Positions 57,440 to 64,000 of a DNA stretch of 64,000 nucleotides are shown here, piece by piece (the first letter of the stretch is position 1; each line of letters opens with the position of its first letter). This DNA is from Juglans regia. Lineage: Eukaryota; Streptophyta; Magnoliopsida; Fagales; Juglandaceae. The position numbers were made by a program, and so were the translations under genes. The DNA lies in assembly GCF_001411555.2 (NCBI RefSeq), contig NC_049912.1, positions 18,150,341-18,214,340 on the forward strand, written 5' to 3'. The notes under the pieces are model-generated. The model worked only from the letters and a program-made list of their open reading frames with translations. It was not told where the DNA came from and did no database searches.

Positions 57440-60354
57440 CAGGGGTACCTGTTACAACTTCTACCATTTCGGTTGAGGAATGGTAGTGGAAACTACCACA
57501 ATGAGATTTCGAGAAATCTCAGCAAATAATCACACAACATACCACAGTTAATACAAGCATACAAAAAGTATATCATGATATGCATGCATGGACATGTACT
57601 AGACTTATGCCTTAACCAGAACTTGACTTATGCACTTGACCATTTGCGAAAGACTTGTAACAGAGACTTAAAATTTTCATGAAAACTTCTTAACTTTTTC
57701 TTATTCACGTAATCATATTCAGAACTTATCTTATCAGAACATATCACAAGACTTACATCGAGTGATCCTTATCATATGAGCTCCTATACTTCTTCATAAG
57801 GTGGGCACAACACGGCTCCCCTCCTTACACCGCGTATTCTTGCTAGTTACCCCACCATCAACGGTCCGTAGCCTTGATGAATACGTCATAAATAGATAAT
57901 CATATTAACTCGACCTTATTTCGTCGGGTTACATGCTTTATGAACCCATTAGCATTAGGCGCTTCCTCGCTCCGGCATTCTTTTAAAAGAATTCATTCGA
58001 GGCACGTTGGCTATTTTTTGCCGACTCAGGGGTTACCACTCCATTCTTAAGCACTCCAGAGTAGATAGAGGAGTTCCACTAAGACATTCCCCTGCCCTAG
58101 CACTTGGGGTCATGATAAAACGTTTAAACTCTTTTCTTTAAAAGCATTTTCCCCAATTGCATGTGACATGAAACTTAAAACATACTTACTTATACTTGAC
58201 ATGTGACATATGAAATGTTATGCATGAAATAGCCAAACATGACATGTTCAATTCATGACATGATAACATGAAACACATGAAACATCCAAACACATTCATG
58301 GGACCATAAGAACTTGCTTAGGCCGAAACATATAGGGGTAAAATCATGAAGTTCATTACTTAAACATGTTCCAATCTTCAAGCAAATAACATAGGGATCA
58401 AAGCATAGTATAACAATGCATGAAATCATAACATTTGGCTAAGATCTAAATCATTCAAGACATGGTATGGCCAAAAGATCATGATACATATTCCATCCTT
58501 CTTAAACATGTGAAACCCGAAACATATACAAGTATTTCATGGCATATTCACCACAATTTCAAAGCATATAATTCCTTCCATAAATTGATACAAGATCATA
58601 TTAACATAATAAAACAATCAATCAAGAAATAGCAAACAAAGCAAACATGGCAATGACAAGATTTACACATTCATATACAAATATTAACTAAGGGCAAGTT
58701 GAGTGTATACTTACAAAATCCCAGTAAAGAAATATTAGCAAGCTGTAAATCCGAACATACCATATTAGAAAGAGCATCTAAAACCCTATATTATGTTCTT
58801 GAGTGAGTGTGTGTGTGTGTGTGTGTGTGTTTTTCTAGGACATCACTTGGTCTTAAACCATTTGGCTTCTAGGGTTTTTAGGTTAAAACCCTCGCCATTT
58901 CACTCATATGGTTAAACAAAACCTAAGGTAGGCAAGAATCTATGTGATGGTCGAAACGTGGAGGATAAATTGCCCCTTCACTATTCGGCCTCAAAGGTTT
59001 TTCTTAAAAACCCTATGTTATTTCCAAGAAAATAGTAGAAAGTGTGTGTTATATCATTACTCAAAGTCAAATGAGATTTGAATCTCATTTTCGGATTGAG
59101 GAAAGACTGGTGTATGAGTAAGACTCAGGAAAAACTGAACTTTACCTTGCAAATCCTTGGATAGTGCCGAAATCCTTCTCTTGCAAGGATCCTTCTTGTT
59201 TGGTTGGAGAGAAAACACAAGAAAATGAGAGTTTTCAAAGGAACATGGGAGATTTGTGTGGAGAGAGTGGAAACTCATGCAAAATCCGAAAAATGGCAAG
59301 GGAAAAGCCTCCTAGGCGTGCACCCTTCTCTTTATATAAGAGACCCTTCACTTCCCTCCTTATTTGAATCAAAACCCTTGCATGTGAGACAAGTGGCAAT
59401 GTTTCTTATTTTCCCTCTCTCAAAAACCGAAAAGTCTCTTGGAGTTTCCCACTTAGATTGCATTGGGAAGGGGCATTCTTGGAGGTGGTGTCTTGGCTTC
59501 CCTCCTTGGCCGAAAATCTCCTTTCCCTCTTATGTCCTTCTTTTCCTTTAACAAGTCAATATTTTCTCAAGGGGTAACTTGGTAAAACCATGCATGTCTC
59601 TTACTATTCCAAACAAGAAACTCTTGGCATGGAGGATAAGTGGCATTGGGTTTGTGCCATAGCCCTAACCGTCCTTTCCACTTTTCCATTCCCAAAGTGT
59701 TGCTTCATCTTCTCAATATTCATTCCCTAGGTGACCCTTCACATTTCATTGGTACAAAATGCACTAAGTAACAAGTGGCAAATGAATGGAAGCTTGGGGG
59801 TATGCTAGCCGAAACACTAGGGGCAAACTTATCCTTAATACAAAAGTTTCATCACAAAAAGCTTCTAGAAACTTGGTGCATGCTTGACACATGGCAAAAA
59901 CTAGCAAGATTCTAAATTCCAAAGGCCTCTCTTCAGTTTCTTATGCAAAACTTCTAGAAAGACACCATTTCACTTCCCTAAGCTACCATTTCCAAGAAAT
60001 CTACCTTGGAACTTGAATTCTGGACAAAAACAATAGGCTAGGCTTATAAGCCCATCTTGGTGCTTTCCTACATTTATCTTTCCCCCTTAACCCACTTTCT
60101 AGACTAGGTTCAAAGTATAACATGCTTGGGTCACACAACACTTAGCAATTTAGAATTGGATCATGGACCTAAACCATTGGACCTAAGTTCCCAATAAGCC
60201 GAAATTCTAAGGTAAACTAGAGTCACTCTTCTCTTGGGCTTAAGTTATTACATTAAAGGTTTCTAAGGCCTTCCAAAATAACTAAGGCTCCTAAAATACC
60301 AAGGCAACCTAGAAAAAATTCTAAGGGCCAAGTCTAGAGAAAACTTGGCCCATC
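57440..60354 (-). repeat. Probable 3' LTR of the Tekay-type element
   Basis: The right edge is set by a purine-rich tract on the minus strand (AAGGATGGGAGGACG, 60355-60373), followed by TGATGGGCC as the LTR start. The left edge near 57440 is not fixed, and no target duplication was found. Long LTRs of 2-3 kb are usual for Tekay/Del elements. A TTTATATAAG core (59330-59339) could be its TATA box. A GT microsatellite lies at 58806-58831. Frames inside (for example 59057-59551) have no protein character. Confidence 0.55.
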
Positions 60355-60401
60355 ACGTCCTCCCATCCTTAAAAAAAGATTTCGTCGTCGAAATCGACAA
60401 T

Positions 60402-61013
60402 TCAATCATTAATCAAAACACTTATAAGAAGAGATACCAGACTACTACCTCCTCCACAAGCGGCTATAGATTTTTCAGACGACGTTGAGGATGAGGGAAT
60501 ATCATCTTCTTCCACGGTCATAGAGTCCTGTGAAAAGAAGAATATTGCTTCCAAATCGTAATCGAAATACATATTAACCCGCATTTCATTCAACCTATGT
60601 TCTATCTCAAGCTCAGTGTCCTCGATTGGTTGACCTTCTTCACGAAAACGAATACGATCTGCAGACGTATCTGAAGTCTCAAAAGGTACAAACCGACTTG
60701 CGCGTTCTTCCGTTGTGTGACTTGATTATGCTTCTGGATCAAAATTACACAGATTTCTTCTTTATGCTTCCTTCGAGCTCCTCCATGGCTAGCGTTCATC
60801 GTGTGGTAATGCTCGTCGAAAGCGAAGTCTTCCTCGACTGTCTGCATCCATCACATGAGTGCAATGATGCTCAAACATTTCCATATGTCTTGCTTGCTCC
60901 ACTAACGCCATCTGTTTTCTTCTAAGGCGCTCTTTGATATGACATTCTCTTTGTTCCTTTAACTGTGCCATTGAAGAAACAGACATACGTGGGGTCCTTC
61001 TAGTTCGTGCCAT
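60402..61013 (-). pseudogene. Accessory ORF of the Tekay-type element, three in-frame stops, novel
   Basis: A single minus-strand frame of 203 codons plus terminal stop, from ATG 61013 to 60402. Internal stops occur only at 60789-60791 (TAG), 60762-60764 (TAA) and 60726-60728 (TAA); each is one C-to-T change from a Gln codon. The N-terminus is very basic (MARTRRTPRMS, then KERLRRKQMALVEQARHMEM), the middle mixed, then RIRFREEGQPIEDTELEIEH, an acidic Ser-rich stretch (TVEEDDIPSSSTSS), and a hydrophobic end (SSLVSLLISVLIND). It lies between pol and the purine tract, on the pol strand; CAG just before the ATG could be a splice acceptor. I know of no similar family. Confidence 0.6.
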
Positions 61014-61159
61014 TCCCTGTTTCAAGGGTTCGATAGTTGTACACATGATTACCATATGTAAACTAGCAAGAATGAAATAGACAATTTCTCATAGAACAAA
61101 ACATGCGTGGCATATATGCATCCATATCACACAATTCATACATACATCAAAGGTTTTTA

Positions 61160-63993
61160 AGCTACAAACAAATAGGGATATTGGCTTCTCATTATATCCT
61201 TCCGTTCCCAAGTTGCTTCTTCGAATTCTGGGTTGTTCCAGAGCACTTTCACTAGAGGTATCTTCCAATTCTTTAACTCCTATTCCTTACGATCCATGAT
61301 CTGTACTAGCCATTTTGTATAAGACAAATTGGGTTGAAGCTAAATCTCACCGGACTTCAAAAATACTGGTTGTTTTTCTCCGAAACTCTTCTTCAAAGTT
61401 GATACATGAAGCACATTGTGTATTCCCTGCATCTCTGTTGGCAGATTCAATCTGTAAGCTACTCCACCGACTCTTTCGACTATTTTGTAGGGTCTTACGT
61501 ATCGGGGGTTAAACTTTCACTTCTTGCCGAAATGTATGACTCCGTTCATGAGCGATACTTTGAGGTATACCCAATCTCTTACTACAAACTCCAAACTCCT
61601 ACGTCGGTTATCGACATAGCTCTTCTGTATATTCTGAGCTGTTTTCATTCTTTCATGAATCACATTTTACTTGTCTCTGAACTGCTTGTAGATATTCGGG
61701 TCCTGGCATTTTCTTTTCACCCACTTCATCCCAATACAACGGGGATCTACATTTCCTTTCGTACAAAGTCTCGTAGGGCGCCATCTGAATGGTAGCTTGA
61801 AAACTATTATTGTAGGCGTATTCCACCAAAGATAGGTGACGTTTGGTGGAATTCGGGATTGTACGTAGGGCGCCATCTGGAATACATGCTCGCAGCATAT
61901 CTTCTAGGGTCTGAATTGTATGGTCCGTTTGTCCATCCGTCTGAGGATGATAAGCACTGCTAAAATTCAGACGAGTGCCAAACATCTCTTGCAAAGTCTG
62001 CGAAAATCAGGAAGTAAAACGGGTATCTTGGTCCGATACTATTATCTTAGGTACTCCGTTCAATCGGACAATTTCCTTAACATAAAGTCGAGATAGTTTC
62101 TCTATAGAATTTGTGTTGGCTATAGGTAGAAAATGTGTGCTTTTAGTCAATCGGTCAACTATAACCCATATCGAGTTCTTTCCTAAAGATGTCCTTGGTA
62201 GACCGATTACAAAGTCCATAGACACATCATCCCATTTCCATTTGGGGATAGGCAATGACTGTAGTTCACCTGTCGATCTCTAATGTTCAGCTTTTACCAT
62301 CTGGCAAATGGAGCCTTTTGCCACAAACTCTGCTACGTCCTTCTTAATTCCATTCCCCCAAAACTGGCTTTTTAAATCTTGATACATCTTCATACTACCA
62401 GGGTGCGTTGCGTAAAGGGTGCAATGAGCCTCCCTTAGTAACTTTTCCTTAATTTCAGCGAGGTTAGGAATTAATTTCCTCTCCTTATAAAAGAGAATTT
62501 CATTCCTTCCAATAGAGAAATGTTGCGACCCTCCTAATTTCAGAATCTTTTGTCGAAGCTTCTCCAGTTTCTCATATTTGCATTGTCCTTCCAAGATTTC
62601 TTCTTCAGTCACAGATATGAACTCATGTACTACTGTATAAAGGACATCTCGCGACGGATCCCCATTCATTAGGTTCCTCAATCTTGCTAGAACCGATGGT
62701 AAGTCTGTCTAAGCCTTGTGGCTAAGTGCATCAACTACAACGTTAGCCTTGCCGAGGCGATATTTAATCTCGCACTGATAATCACTAATGGTCTCCACCC
62801 ATCTTCGTTGCCTCATATTCAGATTTTTCTTGCCAAATAGATACTTTAGACTTTTTTGATCCGTGTACCATTCCTTCCTGCATTATAACACATCCCAAAC
62901 CCATCTTAGAGGCGTCACTATAGACTAGGTAGGGCTTATGAGGTTCTGGTAATGCCAACACTGGGCCGATTCAACCTCTTCTTCAATTCCTGGAAACTCC
63001 TCTCGCATTATTCAGTCCATACATATCTAGCGTTCTTTCTTGTCACTACTGTTATAGGGCTAGAAAGTTTGGAAAATCCTTCCACAAACCTTTGGAAATA
63101 TCCTGCTAAACCAAGAAAACTACGTACTTCATGAGCATTAGTTGGCCTTTGTCATTCCGTTACAACATCAATCTTGGCAGGTTCCACTGCCACTCCTTTG
63201 CTAGAAATCACATGTCCCAAAAATTTCACTTCACGAAGTTAGAACTCGCACTTACTAAGTTTGGCATACAACTGATGTTCCTACAATATTTCCAGTACAA
63301 TCCTCAAATGCTTTTTTTGCTCTTCCTCATCATGAGAGTAAATCAATATGTCATCTAAAAATACCACTACGAAACTATCTAGATATTGCCGAAAAATCCG
63401 ATTGATCAATTCCATAAATGCAGTAGGAGCATTCGTCAGCCCAAAAGGCATGACTAGAAACTCAAAGTGTCCATAATGGGTTTGAAAAGCAGTCATAGAG
63501 ACGTCTTGCTCCCTTATTCTAAGTTGATGATATCCGGATCGTAGATCAATCTTCAAGAAAATCACAGCTCCTTGAAATTGATCCAACAGATCGTTTATCC
63601 TTGGTAAGGGATATTTATTCTTAACAGTCACTTTATTCAAATCCCTATAATTGATGCACATTCGAAGAGTCTCATCCTTCTTCTTAACGAACAAGACCGG
63701 TGCTCCCCATGGCGATGAGCTAGGTCGAATAAAACCCTTTGCTAGAAGTTCTTCAATTTGCACTTCAAGCTCTTTTAATTCTGTTGGGGTCATCCAATAG
63801 GGTGCCTTATGCAATGGGTCTGTGGCCAGTTCAACTCAATTACAAATTCCGTCTCTCGATCTGGAGGTAATCCGGGTAGTTCATCGGCGAAAACCTTAGG
63901 AAAATCCTCAATCATAGGGATTCCTTGGATTCCTTTAGGTCCTACCTTTACGTCCCTTATCATTACTAGATAAACATTGTCCCCATTCACCAA
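61160..63993 (-). pseudogene. Tekay/Del-type chromovirus pol, decayed, runs off the right edge
   Basis: On the minus strand: protease-to-reverse-transcriptase linker (DFPKVFADELPGLPPDRETE, 63880 region), reverse transcriptase 63281-63814 ([45 protein letters not shown]), then H2C2 and integrase core in one frame ([47 protein letters not shown]), and a poorly kept tail with chromodomain-like PLVKVLWNNPEFEEATWE near 61205-61260. Frameshifts occur between 63993 and 63814 and between 63281 and 62681, and RNase H (62700-63280) is full of stops. Gag and the 5' LTR would be beyond 64000. Confidence 0.82.
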
Positions 63994-64000
63994 ACTCTTC

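Noticed and set aside
59057..59551. Frames of 67-115 codons inside the long LTR
   Set aside because: Both strands are open by chance; composition is not protein-like.

Overview
This is eukaryotic plant nuclear DNA: interrupted genes with GT/AG introns, plant LINE, Ty3/gypsy, hAT and Harbinger debris, A+T-rich spacers and no prokaryotic operon structure. A recurrent MITE whose ends read GATGAGATGAGATGAG, in at least five copies, and a chalcone synthase of rosid type suggest a woody dicot. I suspect Fagales, perhaps the walnut family, but that rests on memory of this repeat and the sequence here does not prove it.

Genes. Four host loci can be defended. (1) 4217-6895, minus: the first five coding exons of COQ6, the mitochondrial flavin monooxygenase of ubiquinone synthesis; the 3' exons are not in the window. 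(2) 17017-17798, plus: a complete two-exon gene for a 133-residue plant protein of unknown function ending in a CaaX-type Cys-Ala-Ile-Gln. (3) 45203-47030, minus: a complete two-exon chalcone synthase of 389 residues with all catalytic residues, a TATA box and a G-box upstream. (4) 21101-26727, minus: the last two exons of an unrecognised gene, with the final coding exon split by a young LTR retrotransposon. Weaker gene remnants lie near 9750-12420, 13151-13395 and 14578-14961.

Mobile DNA fills most of the rest. Left to right: an Au-like SINE and two 5'-truncated LINEs with target-site duplications (0.4-3.4 kb); a hAT-type element carrying a glycosyltransferase gene fragment (7.16-8.33 kb); a solo LTR (9.98-11.75 kb); several MITEs; a nearly intact chromodomain Ty3/gypsy element (21.26-26.56 kb); a LINE and a Harbinger-related fragment (26.9-28.7 kb); a 223-bp perfect tandem duplication (29.9-30.3 kb); a hAT MITE (31.56-32.12 kb); an Athila-type deletion derivative nested in a LINE (34.9-41.0 kb); a MITE cluster (41.2-43.7 kb); LINE pieces, one broken by a MITE (48.3-51.0 kb); a rearranged Tat-type element with a long tandem-repeat tract that hosts a solo LTR (51.3-56.8 kb); and a Tekay/Del-type chromovirus running off the right edge (about 57.4-64.0 kb).

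The most unusual signal is a 203-codon frame at 60402-61013, between the end of pol and the LTR of the Tekay-type element. It keeps one reading frame with only three stops, each one C-to-T change from a glutamine codon, and it resembles nothing I know. Other notable structures are the glycosyltransferase fragment inside an exactly delimited hAT element, the exon that becomes perfectly in-frame when the 5.3-kb retrotransposon is subtracted, and two independent gypsy deletion derivatives that each join an upstream pol domain straight to the integrase C-terminus.
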